Shown one piece after another: positions 42,475-50,917 of a DNA stretch of 64,000 bases (the stretch's first letter is position 1; every line of letters starts with the position of its first letter). The stretch is taken from contig NZ_LN929907.1 of the NCBI RefSeq assembly GCF_001494595.1, positions 1,059,468 to 1,123,467 on the forward strand, in the 5' to 3' direction. The notes below the pieces were generated by a model. It worked only from the letters and a program-made list of their open reading frames with translations, did no database searches and had not been told where the DNA came from. The DNA is from Mycobacterium sp. M26 (GTDB taxonomy: Bacteria > Actinomycetota > Actinomycetes > Mycobacteriales > Mycobacteriaceae). Made by a program: the position numbers and the translations under genes.

Positions 42475-43209
42475 TCAGGACGCCTGGCAGATCTTCCATT
42501 GGTTGTCGCGGAACTGCAGGTCGAAGCTGCGGGTCGACCTCGTCGCGGGGTCGAAGGCCATGAACGAGGTGACGTTGGCTTCGGCGTGATCGCCGTTGAC
42601 GACGACCTCGTCGATGCTGGCCACCACCGGGTACTGCCGGGCGGCGGCCACTCGGGCGTGGGTGTCGGCCCAGGCCCGGTCGTCGTAGTTGACGTAGCTG
42701 GCCCGGGTGGTGCCGCAGGTGATCGTGCGCAGTGTCGCCAGATCGCCACTCTGCACGGCGGTGTCGAAGTCCTGAATCGTGGTGCGGACCAGTTCTTCCT
42801 GCGACACCTTCGGGGTCTTACTGCGGGTCAGCAGGACGACGGCCACGATGATCACCGCCGCCAGCACCGCGATGCCGGCGATCACCGCGACCACCAGACC
42901 CCAGCTGCGCCGCCGCGTCTGCGGTACCCGCGGCAGGATCTCCTGGGGACCGGTGCGGACGGTCGGCTCGGTGACTCCGAACACCTCGGTGGGCGTCGAG
43001 ATGATCTCGGTCTCCGGGTCAGGCGGCGGGCGGTCGATGATCTGCGTCGAGCCGGCATCGAAACCCGGTGCGGTGTAACGACGTTCGGGCTCAGGCTCGG
43101 CCGCCTCGATCACCTCGGTGGCGCCGTCGGCGTCGCCGGACGGCTGATCGCCGTTGTCTTCGACGATCGGTTCGTCGGCGTCGTGGTCGGGCCCGGACGG
43201 GTTCGACAT
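42475..43209 (-). CDS. Rv0361-family membrane protein
   Basis: A 244-residue single-pass protein. An acidic, Pro-rich cytoplasmic region of about 115 residues (DDADEPIVEDNGD-like, many Glu/Asp/Pro) precedes RRRSWGLVVAVIAGIAVLAAVIIVAVVLL, the transmembrane helix at about 118-145. The extracytoplasmic domain (about 150-244) has the NTF2/DUF4878-like layout with SQEELVRTTIQDFDTAVQSGD and ends DNQWKICQAS, with two cysteines that may pair. ATG 43207-43209 starts MSNPSGPDHDADEP. Convergent with fba, as in M. tuberculosis. Confidence 0.83.
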   Translation of the reverse strand: MSNPSGPDHDADEPIVEDNGDQPSGDADGATEVIEAAEPEPERRYTAPGFDAGSTQIIDRPPPDPETEIISTPTEVFGVTEPTVRTGPQEILPRVPQTRRRSWGLVVAVIAGIAVLAAVIIVAVVLLTRSKTPKVSQEELVRTTIQDFDTAVQSGDLATLRTITCGTTRASYVNYDDRAWADTHARVAAARQYPVVASIDEVVVNGDHAEANVTSFMAFDPATRSTRSFDLQFRDNQWKICQAS

Positions 43210-43301
43210 GGCGTGCTGCGATCCTCCTCGAGAGCTGGTGCTACTGACCCTATCGGTTGGGTTGTGCCACCGGGCCGCGGCGGCACCGGCACAATGGCCA
43301 C

Positions 43302-43718
43302 ATGACGTCATTTGGGGATCTGCTCGGACCCGCGCCCACCCTGCTGCCCGGTGACATCGAGGCCGAGGCCGAACTGGAGGCCGGGGAAAAGCCGGCCATC
43401 GTGGCGGCGGCCCACCCGTCGGCTTCGGTCGCCTGGGCGTGCCTGGCCGAGGATGCGCTGGCCGACGACAAGGCCATCACCGCCTATGCCTACGCCCGAA
43501 CCGGGTATCACCGCGGACTGGATCAGCTGCGCCGCAACGGATGGAAGGGTTTCGGCCCCGTCCCCTACCAGCACGAACCCAACCAGGGGTTCCTGCGCTG
43601 CGTGGCTGCCCTGGCCCGAGCCGCCGACACCATCGGCGAGACCGACGAATACGCCCGCTGCCTGGATCTGCTCGACGACTGCGATCCGTCGGCCCGCGCC
43701 GAACTCGGGCTGTCCTGA
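43302..43718 (+). CDS. DUF3151 protein (Rv0360c-like)
   Basis: A 138-residue soluble protein of the actinobacterial DUF3151 family: GPAPTLLPGD near the start, ASVAWACLAEDALADDKAITAYAYARTGYHRGLDQLRRNGW in the middle and QGFLRCVAALARAADTIGE in the second half. It is mainly helical and tetratricopeptide-like in pattern. No function is known. Divergent from the Rv0361-like gene with 92 bases between, and convergent with the CDF transporter gene. Confidence 0.9.
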   Translation: MTSFGDLLGPAPTLLPGDIEAEAELEAGEKPAIVAAAHPSASVAWACLAEDALADDKAITAYAYARTGYHRGLDQLRRNGWKGFGPVPYQHEPNQGFLRCVAALARAADTIGETDEYARCLDLLDDCDPSARAELGLS

Positions 43719-43719
43719 G

Positions 43720-44616
43720 CTACCAGTCGGTCTGACCGGGGCAGTCGTCGGCGCAGCCGGGCGGCTCGACCTGGACCGTGGCGTGCTCAAGGCCGCGTGC
43801 GGCTAGCACCGCCCTGGCATCGTCGAGCACCCGAGCAGAGTTTCCGTCGCTGGTCAGGTGGGCGGTGACCATGTCCTTGCCGGGCACCAGCGTCCACACA
43901 TGCAGGTCGTGCACCTCGGTGACCCCGTCGACCGCGGCCAGCGCGGAGCGCAGTTCGTCGACGTCGATGTGGCGCGGTGATGATTCCGACAGGATTCGCA
44001 GCGCCGCCCGGGCCAGTGCGATCGCCCGGGGCAGGACCCAGAGGGCGACGAAGACCGCGACCACGACGTCGGCGTAGGGCCAGCTGGTGGTGACCGTGAC
44101 GATGCCGGCGATGAGCACGCCGATGCTGCCGACTGTGTCGGCGACGACCTCCATGTAGGCGCCTTTGACGGCCAGGCTTTCCTCGGACTGCGACCGCAGT
44201 AGCAGGACCACGGCCAGGTTGGCGACCAGTCCCGCGACCGCGACCACGATCATCGGCACGCCGGGGATCTCGGGTGCGTTGCCGAGGCGCTCGAACGCCT
44301 CGTAGAGGATGAACACCGCGACGCCGATCAGCAGGACCGCGTTGGCGACCGCGGTGAACACCTCGGCCCGGTGCCAGCCGTAGGTGCGGGCAGCCGAGGC
44401 GGGTCCGTGCCGGGCCAGCAGTACGGCGGTCAGACCCATGAACATCGCCACCAGGTCGGTCAGCATGTGCCCGGCGTCGGCGAGCAGGGCGATCGACCCG
44501 ATCATGAGTGCCGTCGTCAGTTCGACGATGAAGAACACCGTCAGGATCGCGGCCGCGATGAGCATGCGGCTCACCCGGGTGTCTCCACCGTGGCTGTGGT
44601 CGTGTCCGGCTCCCAT
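43720..44616 (-). CDS. Cation diffusion facilitator (CDF) metal efflux protein
   Basis: A 298-residue CDF transporter exporting Zn2+ or a similar metal in exchange for protons. The N-terminus has HDHSHGG, a His-rich metal-binding segment; six membrane helices follow with the transport-site residues in LLADAGHMLTDLVAMF (HxxxD) and EVVADTVGSIGV (DxxxD-type). The C-terminal cytoplasmic domain (SPRHIDVDELRSALAAVDGV, HDLHVWTL) is the dimerisation module. ATG 44614-44616 (MGAGHDHSHGG) is chosen; longer frames add an unrelated Cys/Pro-rich stretch. A dyad just upstream (44627-44646) could be a metalloregulator site. Confidence 0.93.
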   Translation of the reverse strand: MGAGHDHSHGGDTRVSRMLIAAAILTVFFIVELTTALMIGSIALLADAGHMLTDLVAMFMGLTAVLLARHGPASAARTYGWHRAEVFTAVANAVLLIGVAVFILYEAFERLGNAPEIPGVPMIVVAVAGLVANLAVVLLLRSQSEESLAVKGAYMEVVADTVGSIGVLIAGIVTVTTSWPYADVVVAVFVALWVLPRAIALARAALRILSESSPRHIDVDELRSALAAVDGVTEVHDLHVWTLVPGKDMVTAHLTSDGNSARVLDDARAVLAARGLEHATVQVEPPGCADDCPGQTDW

Positions 44617-44626
44617 GCCGAGCAAT

Positions 44627-44646
44627 ATATGCAGAAGATCGCATAT
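44627..44646. promoter_or_regulatory. Dyad ATATGC-N8-GCATAT upstream of the CDF gene
   Basis: Perfect 6-bp arms, AT-rich, ending 11 bases upstream of the CDF start codon. ArsR/SmtB-type metal sensors bind AT-rich dyads of this kind in front of metal-efflux genes. No ArsR gene is adjacent. Confidence 0.4.
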
Positions 44647-44739
44647 GTCGCAAGTGGCGGCCCGCGGCATCGGGGAGGGCGCGTGGTGTGACGGGGGACA
44701 GCCTTGACCGCTGACAGTGACCGGCATTACAGTTAAGAA

Positions 44740-44761
44740 ACAAACATTCAGAACGGTTTGT
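44740..44761. promoter_or_regulatory. Dyad ACAAAC-N10-GTTTGT before the PE-PPE hydrolase gene
   Basis: Perfect 6-bp arms ending 9 bases before the ATG. On the opposite strand it reads ACAAACCGTTCTGAATGTTT, resembling the sites at 46697-46720 and 47413-47439 (shared CGTTC...TGT.TGTT) with one base less in the centre. Probably a TetR operator of the same regulon. Confidence 0.45.
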
Positions 44762-44769
44762 AACTACGA

Positions 44770-45813
44770 ATGACAGGAAGCAATGTGGCGACGATGCCGA
44801 TGCTCAGCCGTCCCGCCCACGTGGCCATGACCAACTCTGCGATCCGAGCTGCGGTACTGGGCACCGCCGTGTCGATGGCACTTGTCGGCGCCCCAGCGGC
44901 CGCCGCGGCCGGAGAATCGCCCGCCTCTGTCGTCCCGGAGGTGTTGGTGGTCGGGGGGTCGGGTAACAGCCTGCCCTCTGAGGCGATGATGCACGTGCTC
45001 TACGAGCAGGGGATCTTCAACGATCCCGATCCGACCGGCGTCCGGTATCCGGCGCAACTGTGGCCGATCCAGGGGAAGCTCACCCTCGACGAATCAGTGG
45101 CAGTCGGCGTCGCCAACCTCGATGCGGCTCTGCAGGCATCCGACGGGCCGGTGACCGTCGTTGCCCTCAGCCAGGGTGCGGTCGTGGTGAACTACGAAAA
45201 GCGCGCGCTGATGGCGCAGCCGAACCCGCCGTCTGACATCTCGTTCGTCACGATCGGTGACCCGACCAATAGCGACGGCGGGCTGTTGGCCAAGCTGCCG
45301 CACGTGCACATCCCGATCCTGGACGCCACCATTCCGCGGGCTCCCATCGAAACACCCTATGACACAACTGAAATCGTGCATGAGTACGACGGCTTCGCAG
45401 ATTTCCCGGACAACCCGTTCAACCTGCTCGCCGATCTGAACGCGCTCGCGGGAGTGGTTTACGAGCATCCCAACAAAAGTGGAGTCGATCTGAGCGATCC
45501 GCGCAATGTGGTGACGGTCAGCACGAACTCTCTGGGCGGGACGACCACCCACATCCTGGTACCTACCGATGAGCTCCCGTTGACGCGGCCGCTGCGTGCG
45601 CTCGGTGTCCCCGACAAAGTCGTCGACCGACTAGACCGGCCATTGCGCAAGATCATCAACACCGCGTACGAGGGGGAGCGCCCCGGGCGGAGCGCAACAC
45701 GCGCGACGTCGGGCACCGCTGAGTCGAGCGCGTCGCGCGCAGATTCCGATGCTGCAGGCTCGAGAAGTGCGGTTGCGAAGCCGAAGGCACGCAGTGCGCG
45801 GGCCGGTCGTTGA
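44770..45813 (+). CDS. Secreted PE-PPE-domain serine hydrolase
   Basis: A 347-residue exported protein. An N-terminal signal sequence (AIRAAVLGTAVSMALVGAPA, ending near AAAAA at about residue 48) precedes a PE-PPE (alpha/beta serine hydrolase) domain at about 57-285: VLVVGGSGNSLPSEAMMHVLY is the family start and TVVALSQGAVVVN holds the nucleophile Ser134. The C-terminal 50 residues are an Ala/Ser/Arg tail. PE-PPE domains have esterase activity on acyl chains or trehalose mycolates in M. tuberculosis. ATG 44770 is the start, with the dyad at 44740 immediately upstream. It probably supplies released acids for the operon at 47484; this link is inference. Confidence 0.87.
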   Translation: MTGSNVATMPMLSRPAHVAMTNSAIRAAVLGTAVSMALVGAPAAAAAGESPASVVPEVLVVGGSGNSLPSEAMMHVLYEQGIFNDPDPTGVRYPAQLWPIQGKLTLDESVAVGVANLDAALQASDGPVTVVALSQGAVVVNYEKRALMAQPNPPSDISFVTIGDPTNSDGGLLAKLPHVHIPILDATIPRAPIETPYDTTEIVHEYDGFADFPDNPFNLLADLNALAGVVYEHPNKSGVDLSDPRNVVTVSTNSLGGTTTHILVPTDELPLTRPLRALGVPDKVVDRLDRPLRKIINTAYEGERPGRSATRATSGTAESSASRADSDAAGSRSAVAKPKARSARAGR

Positions 45814-45826
45814 CGACGTAGCCGAA

Positions 45827-45838
45827 CCGACCGGTCGG
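45827..45838. promoter_or_regulatory. 12-bp palindrome CCGACCGGTCGG
   Basis: Perfectly symmetric and 150 bases upstream of the first TetR gene of this block, shortly after the hydrolase stop. Candidate operator or part of a weak terminator; the site type cannot be decided from sequence. Confidence 0.3.
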
Positions 45839-45988
45839 GGGCGCCGGCGGATTGTGCAGTCACCACCGTTCGTTTCGCAGGCCGGGCCACATAACCGGCA
45901 GCTGGATCGTGTGCCTGCATGTCGTGGGACTTCTTCGACGCCGGGCGGTGTGCAGCCGGTACGCTGTCCGGTGAACAAGGGTTGTCGC

Positions 45989-46651
45989 ATGGGTAAAGGT
46001 GCTGCCGGGACGGTGACGAGCGTGGACCGCGCGAGTGGGCGGCGTACCCAGGCTGAGCGCACTGCCGCAATGCGGACCCGCCTGCTCAATGCCACGATCG
46101 AATGTCTTGTCACCTATGGCTACGCGGGCACGACGACCCCTCGGATCGCCGAGATTGCGGGGGTGACCCGCGGTGCGCAGGTCCATCATTTCCGGTCCAA
46201 GGAAGATCTCGTGGTGGCCGCCGTCGAATTCCTGGCACAGCAGCGAATCCACAAGGCGATGCGCCAGGAAGCCGGAATCTGGACGCAGGCTGACCCGGTT
46301 GCCGGTGTGCTCGAGTTCCTCTGGGACTCGCACCAGGGCGAGATGTTCGTTGCCACCATCGAGCTATGGGTTGCCGCTCGCACCGACGACGTCCTCGCGC
46401 GTGAGGTTGCCCGGGTCGAGCCGATGGTCAACAGCACGTTGATCACGGCGATTGCGCAATTGCTGCCTGACCATGCGGCTCGTAAACACGTGCGCAACGT
46501 GCTGTACACGGCGATGGATGCGTTGCGGGGAGTCCTGGTGGTCAGTTTCGTCGACCGGGACGCAAATCAGGCGCGTAAACGATGGGACCGCGCGTGCGTG
46601 TATTTGTCCGCGATGCTCGCGGAAGCGTTGGCGGCCAACGACTCTGACTGA
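45989..46651 (+). CDS. TetR-family regulator, copy 1
   Basis: A 220-residue TetR protein. The DNA-binding part reads [45 protein letters not shown]. The [10 protein letters not shown] helix is shared with the next gene. The ligand domain is all-helical. ATG 45989 gives the usual short N-terminal arm; the frame extends upstream with no family similarity. It is followed 102 bases later by a paralogous TetR gene in the same orientation. Confidence 0.9.
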   Translation: MGKGAAGTVTSVDRASGRRTQAERTAAMRTRLLNATIECLVTYGYAGTTTPRIAEIAGVTRGAQVHHFRSKEDLVVAAVEFLAQQRIHKAMRQEAGIWTQADPVAGVLEFLWDSHQGEMFVATIELWVAARTDDVLAREVARVEPMVNSTLITAIAQLLPDHAARKHVRNVLYTAMDALRGVLVVSFVDRDANQARKRWDRACVYLSAMLAEALAANDSD

Positions 46652-46696
46652 GACGGTCCCGTCGATCTCGGCGGGCGGCATCCTGATCTGGTCATT

Positions 46697-46720
46697 AACA
46701 TACAGTCCGGAACGCATGTG
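46697..46720 (-). promoter_or_regulatory. Operator-like site before the second TetR gene
   Basis: On the minus strand the 24 bases match the site at 47413-47436 in front of the thiolase gene at 19 of 24 positions, including CGTTCCGG and GTATGTT, with the same 9-base gap between half-sites. It lies 34 bases upstream of the second TetR start. Confidence 0.5.
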
Positions 46721-46753
46721 ACGAACGCCTGAGTACCGGGATTGGAGGGCGCG

Positions 46754-47383
46754 GTGGCAGAGGCCGACATGCCCACTGGGAGACGGACGCAACTTGAACG
46801 TACCGCGGCGATGCGCTCTCGCCTGCTCTCCGCGACGGTGGAATGCCTTGTCGCCTATGGCTATGCCGGAACGACGACGCACCGCATCGCGGCAATCGCC
46901 GGCGTCACCCGTGGCGCCCAGGTGCACCACTTCAGATCCAAGGAACTGCTGGTGGCGACTGCGGTCGAGCATCTCGCCGAACAGCGGATTCAGGCCGTCA
47001 TGCGCCAGCATTGCCGCCAACGTGACAATCCGGACATCGCGGACGCCGTGCTGAGCCTGTTGTGGGAATGTCACCAGGGCACGATGTTCGTTGCAACGAT
47101 GGAACTTTGGGCAGCGTCATGGACAGACGACGTCTTGGCCAAGCACATCGCAAAGGTGGAGCCAAGAGTCAACCGCACGATCCTCAAAGCGGTCTCCCAA
47201 ATGGTGCCGGGACACCGGGAGACACGCGATGTGCGCAATGCCATCTACACCGCGATGGATGCCCTGCGCGGAATCCTGGTGGCCAGCTTGGTCGACCGGG
47301 ATGAGGTTCGTGCACGTCAGCGGTGGAACCGAGCAGCTGCGTACCTCGGGCCGCAGTTGGCCCGAGCCCTTCTCCAGGACTGA
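46754..47383 (+). CDS. TetR-family regulator, copy 2
   Basis: A 209-residue paralogue of the preceding regulator: [45 protein letters not shown] has an almost identical recognition helix. Ligand domains are also related ([25 protein letters not shown] against AMDALRGVLVVSFVDRDANQARKRW). GTG 46754 is preceded by GGAGGG at 46744-46749, a strong ribosome-binding site. Lying directly before the thiolase operon, it is the likeliest local repressor. The pair may form heterodimers or sense different ligands. Confidence 0.9.
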   Translation: MAEADMPTGRRTQLERTAAMRSRLLSATVECLVAYGYAGTTTHRIAAIAGVTRGAQVHHFRSKELLVATAVEHLAEQRIQAVMRQHCRQRDNPDIADAVLSLLWECHQGTMFVATMELWAASWTDDVLAKHIAKVEPRVNRTILKAVSQMVPGHRETRDVRNAIYTAMDALRGILVASLVDRDEVRARQRWNRAAAYLGPQLARALLQD

Positions 47384-47407
47384 TCGATCCGGGTCGGCGC
47401 TAGGGTA

Positions 47408-47439
47408 TTGCAAAGATACGTTCCGGTCGGTATGTTTTG
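47408..47439 (+). promoter_or_regulatory. Promoter and operator of the beta-oxidation operon
   Basis: TTGCAA (47408-47413), 17 bases, TATGTT (47431-47436) is a textbook SigA-type promoter. Overlapping it is AAGATAC (47413-47419), 9 bases, GGTATGTTTTG (47429-47439), identical at all fixed positions to the site at 37345-37371. A repressor bound there would cover both promoter boxes. Start of transcription near 47443 gives a leader of about 40 bases. Confidence 0.7.
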
Positions 47440-47483
47440 TCTACCGCGTCGCGATGACGGCGATGCTGGACGAAGGAGATATG

Positions 47484-48674
47484 ATGACGAACAGAGTGTT
47501 CGTGATCGGCGTGGGCATGACGAAGTTCGAAAAGCCTGGCCGCCGTGAGGGTTGGGACTATCCCGATATGGCCCGCGAGTCCGGCACCAAGGCTCTCGAG
47601 GATGCCGGCATCGAGTACAACCAGATCGACCAGGCATTCGTGGGCTATGTCTACGGGGAGTCGACCTCCGGGCAGCGCGCTGTCTACGAGTTGGGTATGA
47701 CCGGGATCCCCGTGGTCAACGTCAACAACAACTGCTCGACCGGTTCAACGGCTCTCTACCTTGCCGCACAGGCCATTCGGGGTGGGCTTGCCGAATGCAC
47801 CCTGGCTCTGGGTTTCGAGAAGATGCAACCGGGTTCGCTCGGGTCGACGTTCGACGACCGCGCCCAGCCGATGGAGAAGCACTTCCTGGCACTGGCCGAG
47901 ATCTCTGAGGTGCTCTTCCCGCCCGCGCCGTGGATGTTCGGTGCGGCGGGCCGTGAGCACATGAAGGAATACGGTTCCACCGCAGAGCATTTCGCCAAGA
48001 TTGGCTACAAGAACCACCGTCACTCGGTGAACAACCCGTACGCGCAGTTCCAGGATGAGTACAGCCTCGAGGACATCCTCGCGGCGCCGATGATTTACGA
48101 CCCATTGACGAAACTGCAGTGCTCGCCGACCTCGGACGGGTCAGGGGCGGCGATCCTGGCCTCCGAGGCGTTCGTTGAACTGCACGGCTTGGCCGACCAG
48201 GCCGTGGAGATCGTGGGGCAGTCGATGACAACGGATTTCGCCAACAGCTTCGACGGCACGTGCAAGGCGCTGATCGGCTATCACATGAATGTCGAAGCAG
48301 CTCGCCGGGTGTATGACGAATCCGGCTTGGGGCCAGAGGACTTCCAGGTCATCGAACTGCACGACTGCTTCAGCGCCAACGAACTGTTGCTCTACGAAGC
48401 TCTCGGTCTGTGCGGTGAGGGCGAGGCCCCCAAGCTCATCGACGCCGGTGACACCACGTACGGCGGCCGCTGGGTGGTAAACCCGTCCGGAGGGCTGATC
48501 AGTAAAGGACACCCCCTGGGCGCCACCGGACTGGCCCAGTGTGCGGAACTGACCTGGCAACTGCGCGGTACCGCCGACAAGCGCCAGGTCTCCGGCGTGA
48601 CGGCCGCCCTCCAGCACAACATCGGACTCGGCGGCGCCGCCGTCGTGACCGCCTACCAGCGCGCCGAGCGCTGA
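47484..48674 (+). CDS. SCP-x-type 3-oxoacyl-CoA thiolase
   Basis: A 396-residue thiolase cleaving a 3-oxoacyl-CoA. The nucleophile Cys84 is in [13 protein letters not shown], followed by [12 protein letters not shown]; the C-terminal half has [20 protein letters not shown], and [17 protein letters not shown] with the catalytic His. These strings are close to the thiolase half of vertebrate SCP-x as I recall it. That class handles 2-methyl-branched and sterol side-chain thioesters. Because the Cys is present it should be a true thiolase rather than an aldolase of the Ltp2 kind. ATG 47484 is chosen over 47481 for its spacing from AAGGAG (47473-47478). First gene of the nine-gene operon. Confidence 0.9.
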   Translation: MTNRVFVIGVGMTKFEKPGRREGWDYPDMARESGTKALEDAGIEYNQIDQAFVGYVYGESTSGQRAVYELGMTGIPVVNVNNNCSTGSTALYLAAQAIRGGLAECTLALGFEKMQPGSLGSTFDDRAQPMEKHFLALAEISEVLFPPAPWMFGAAGREHMKEYGSTAEHFAKIGYKNHRHSVNNPYAQFQDEYSLEDILAAPMIYDPLTKLQCSPTSDGSGAAILASEAFVELHGLADQAVEIVGQSMTTDFANSFDGTCKALIGYHMNVEAARRVYDESGLGPEDFQVIELHDCFSANELLLYEALGLCGEGEAPKLIDAGDTTYGGRWVVNPSGGLISKGHPLGATGLAQCAELTWQLRGTADKRQVSGVTAALQHNIGLGGAAVVTAYQRAER

Positions 48675-48700
48675 ATCCCACCGACGAATAGGAGCACACC

Positions 48701-49141
48701 ATGGGACACATCGAAGCCACCCGCGACCTGACCGCCAGCCCGGAAGCGCTGTGGGCCATCATCTCTGACCCACAGACCTGGGACCAGTGGTTCACGGTGC
48801 ACGACAAGTGGCTCGACGAGCCGCCGGCCACGTTGACCTCTGGCGTCAGGCTCACCGCCAAGATCGTCATGCTCAATATGGCCAACAAGATCGAATGGAC
48901 GGTCCGCTCCGTCGACGCACCCCGTGCGCTGGCGCTCGGGGGCACTGGGATGGCGGGGGTGAAGGCCGACTTCGCGTTCACGATCGAGCCCACCGACACC
49001 GGCTCTCGATTCACGGTGAGCGGCGACTTCGAGGGCGCTCTGGTCAAGGGCGCACTGGCCAAGGCTGTCGAAAAGGACGGAGCCCGCCAGCTCGACAAGA
49101 CGCTGGCCAAGCTCGACGAGCTTGCGTCGGCCGCGGTCTGA
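48701..49141 (+). CDS. SRPBCC-fold protein (polyketide cyclase/dehydrase-like)
   Basis: A 146-residue START-like protein: HIEATRDLTASPEALWAIISDPQTWDQW is the family opening, with a hydrophobic pocket built from the following strands and the C-terminal helix (ALAKAVEKDGARQLDKTLAKL). Such proteins bind small hydrophobic molecules and sometimes catalyse cyclisation. Within this operon it may carry the substrate or protect an intermediate. Spacing is 26 bases from the thiolase gene with AGGAG at 48690-48694, and 3 bases to the hydratase. Confidence 0.85.
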   Translation: MGHIEATRDLTASPEALWAIISDPQTWDQWFTVHDKWLDEPPATLTSGVRLTAKIVMLNMANKIEWTVRSVDAPRALALGGTGMAGVKADFAFTIEPTDTGSRFTVSGDFEGALVKGALAKAVEKDGARQLDKTLAKLDELASAAV

Positions 49142-49144
49142 GCC

Positions 49145-50005
49145 ATGACAGACGACCTTGCCTTCGACGACGACGGGCTGGACCGCTGGACCGATGACGA
49201 CCACTTCGAGGTCACCCGGGAGCGGATAGCCCAATACGCCGAAGCCACCAACGATCCGATCCCGGCGCATCGCGCAGGTGAGATCGCCCCACCGGTCTTC
49301 GCGATCGTCCCGGTCTTCGAAGCCATGATGATGCCGACGGTCGATGTCCTGCCGGTCGAACTGGTACCCCGGGTGGTACACGGCGAACAGGACTTCTTCT
49401 TCCACCGCCCCATTCGGCCCGGTGACACCCTGGTGTCGCGCGGAAAGATGATCGGCTACGAGGGACTGGAGAACGGCACCAGGGCAGCGATTCTGCTCGA
49501 ATGCCGCACTGACACTGGCGAACTGGTCAACGAGCAGTACGTGACGTGCTTTGTTCGCGGATTCGACGCGGGAAAGAAGATCGGCCAACTCAGCCCAACG
49601 CACAAGTTCGACGAAAGACTGCGTGAGCAGGCGCCGCTGGCCAAGGTGGCTCAGCACATCGACACCGATCAGACGTTCCGGTATGCCCCGGCCTCGGGGG
49701 ATCCGATGCCGATTCATCTGGATGAAGAAGTCGCCAAGGACGCTGGGTTGCCAGGCATCATCGCGCATGGCCTGTGCACCATGGCCTTCACCTCGTGGGC
49801 ACTGCTCACCGAGGTCGCCGGATCCGACGTCACGCGACTGAAGAGATTCGCCGTGCGCTTTTCCAAGATGGTGCTCCCCGGAGACGACCTGGAGACCCGG
49901 ATCTGGCGCAAGGAGTCCAAGGACGGCGTCACCGCCTACGCATTCGAGACCGCCCGTGGCGACGACTTCGTGATCACCGACGGCCTCGCCGAAATAGCTG
50001 ACTGA
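49145..50005 (+). CDS. MaoC-type (R)-specific enoyl-CoA hydratase
   Basis: A 286-residue double hot-dog protein. The N-terminal half is a FAS1-like dehydratase domain (about 15-140) and the C-terminal half the catalytic MaoC domain: RYAPASGDPMPIHLDEEVAKDAGLPG holds the Asp-His pair of hydratase 2 (Y-x-x-x-S-G-D-x-x-P-I-H), then IIAHGLCTMAF. It should hydrate a trans-2-enoyl-CoA to the (R)-3-hydroxy form, as does the hydratase domain of peroxisomal MFE-2. Start ATG 49145; the dehydrogenase follows 13 bases later. Confidence 0.9.
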   Translation: MTDDLAFDDDGLDRWTDDDHFEVTRERIAQYAEATNDPIPAHRAGEIAPPVFAIVPVFEAMMMPTVDVLPVELVPRVVHGEQDFFFHRPIRPGDTLVSRGKMIGYEGLENGTRAAILLECRTDTGELVNEQYVTCFVRGFDAGKKIGQLSPTHKFDERLREQAPLAKVAQHIDTDQTFRYAPASGDPMPIHLDEEVAKDAGLPGIIAHGLCTMAFTSWALLTEVAGSDVTRLKRFAVRFSKMVLPGDDLETRIWRKESKDGVTAYAFETARGDDFVITDGLAEIAD

Positions 50006-50018
50006 AAGCAGGAGAGAC

Positions 50019-50888
50019 ATGGGAATTCTGGAAGGACGGGTCGCCGTCATCACCGGTGCCGGCCGGGGCATCGGACGCGAGCACGCGCTGCTGTTCGCCA
50101 AAGAGGGAGCGGCGATCGTCGTGAACGATCTCGGCGGCAGCAACACCGGTGACGGCAGCGATTCGGGACCGGCGCACGAGGTCGCCGCCGAGATCGTCGC
50201 CGCCGGTGGGCGCGCCGTGGCCAACACCGCCAACATCTCCGAATGGAGCGGGGCGCAGGCGGTGATCGAGCAGGCGGTCGATGAGTTCGGCCAGCTCGAC
50301 ATCCTGGTGAACAATGCCGGCATCCTGCGGGACGCCTTCATCGCCGGCATGGCGGAGTCCCAGTGGGACGCAGTGATCGGCGTGCACCTCAAGGGCCACT
50401 TCGCGATGTTGCACCACGCTGCGGAGTACTGGAAGAACCAATCCAAGGCGGGCCAGCAGCCCAACGCGGCTGTCATCAACACCGCCTCCGGATCGGGTCT
50501 CACCATTCCCAATGCGGGTCAGGCCAACTATGGCGCGGCCAAGGCCGGGATTGCGGCGCTCACCCTGATCGCCGCCGAGGAACTGGAGCGCTACGGCGTC
50601 CGGGTCAATGCAATCGCACCGATCGCACGTACCCGGCTGACGCTGGCCACTCCGGGAATGGGTGAACTGATGGCTGAGCCTGAAGAGGGCGAGCTGGATC
50701 TGTTCGCTCCGGCCAACATCTCACCTCTGGTCGCCTACCTGGCCAACGAGAAGTGTCCGGTCACCGGTCGGGTGTATGCGGTCCAGGGCGGGGCGATCTC
50801 GCTGCTCGGTGGCTGGCACGACGTGACCACTATCGAGACCGACACGGTCTGGGACATCGACGACATCGCCGCGCGACTGCCGGCCTGA
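50019..50888 (+). CDS. MFE-2-like (R)-3-hydroxyacyl-CoA dehydrogenase (SDR)
   Basis: A 289-residue SDR: TGAGRGIG at residues 12-19, VVNDLGG after the second strand (Asp selects NAD), NNAGILRDAFIAGM, then Ser in NTASGSG and YGAAKAG. VVNDLGG followed by GGRAVAN and AGILRD is the pattern of the dehydrogenase domain of eukaryotic multifunctional enzyme type 2. It would oxidise the (R)-3-hydroxyacyl-CoA made by the neighbouring MaoC hydratase. The C-terminal tail after residue 250 is longer than in most SDRs. Confidence 0.9.
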   Translation: MGILEGRVAVITGAGRGIGREHALLFAKEGAAIVVNDLGGSNTGDGSDSGPAHEVAAEIVAAGGRAVANTANISEWSGAQAVIEQAVDEFGQLDILVNNAGILRDAFIAGMAESQWDAVIGVHLKGHFAMLHHAAEYWKNQSKAGQQPNAAVINTASGSGLTIPNAGQANYGAAKAGIAALTLIAAEELERYGVRVNAIAPIARTRLTLATPGMGELMAEPEEGELDLFAPANISPLVAYLANEKCPVTGRVYAVQGGAISLLGGWHDVTTIETDTVWDIDDIAARLPA

Positions 50889-50917
50889 CCACCCCCGACG
50901 ACGAGGAAGTACTACCG

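Noticed and set aside
41100..42749. A 549-codon minus-strand frame across fba
   Set aside because: It is the antisense shadow of fba and crosses the perfect terminator hairpin; fba on the plus strand is certain.
45827..45838. CCGACCGGTCGG as a terminator of the hydrolase gene
   Set aside because: The stem is only six bases with no loop or T-run; listed only as a weak operator candidate.
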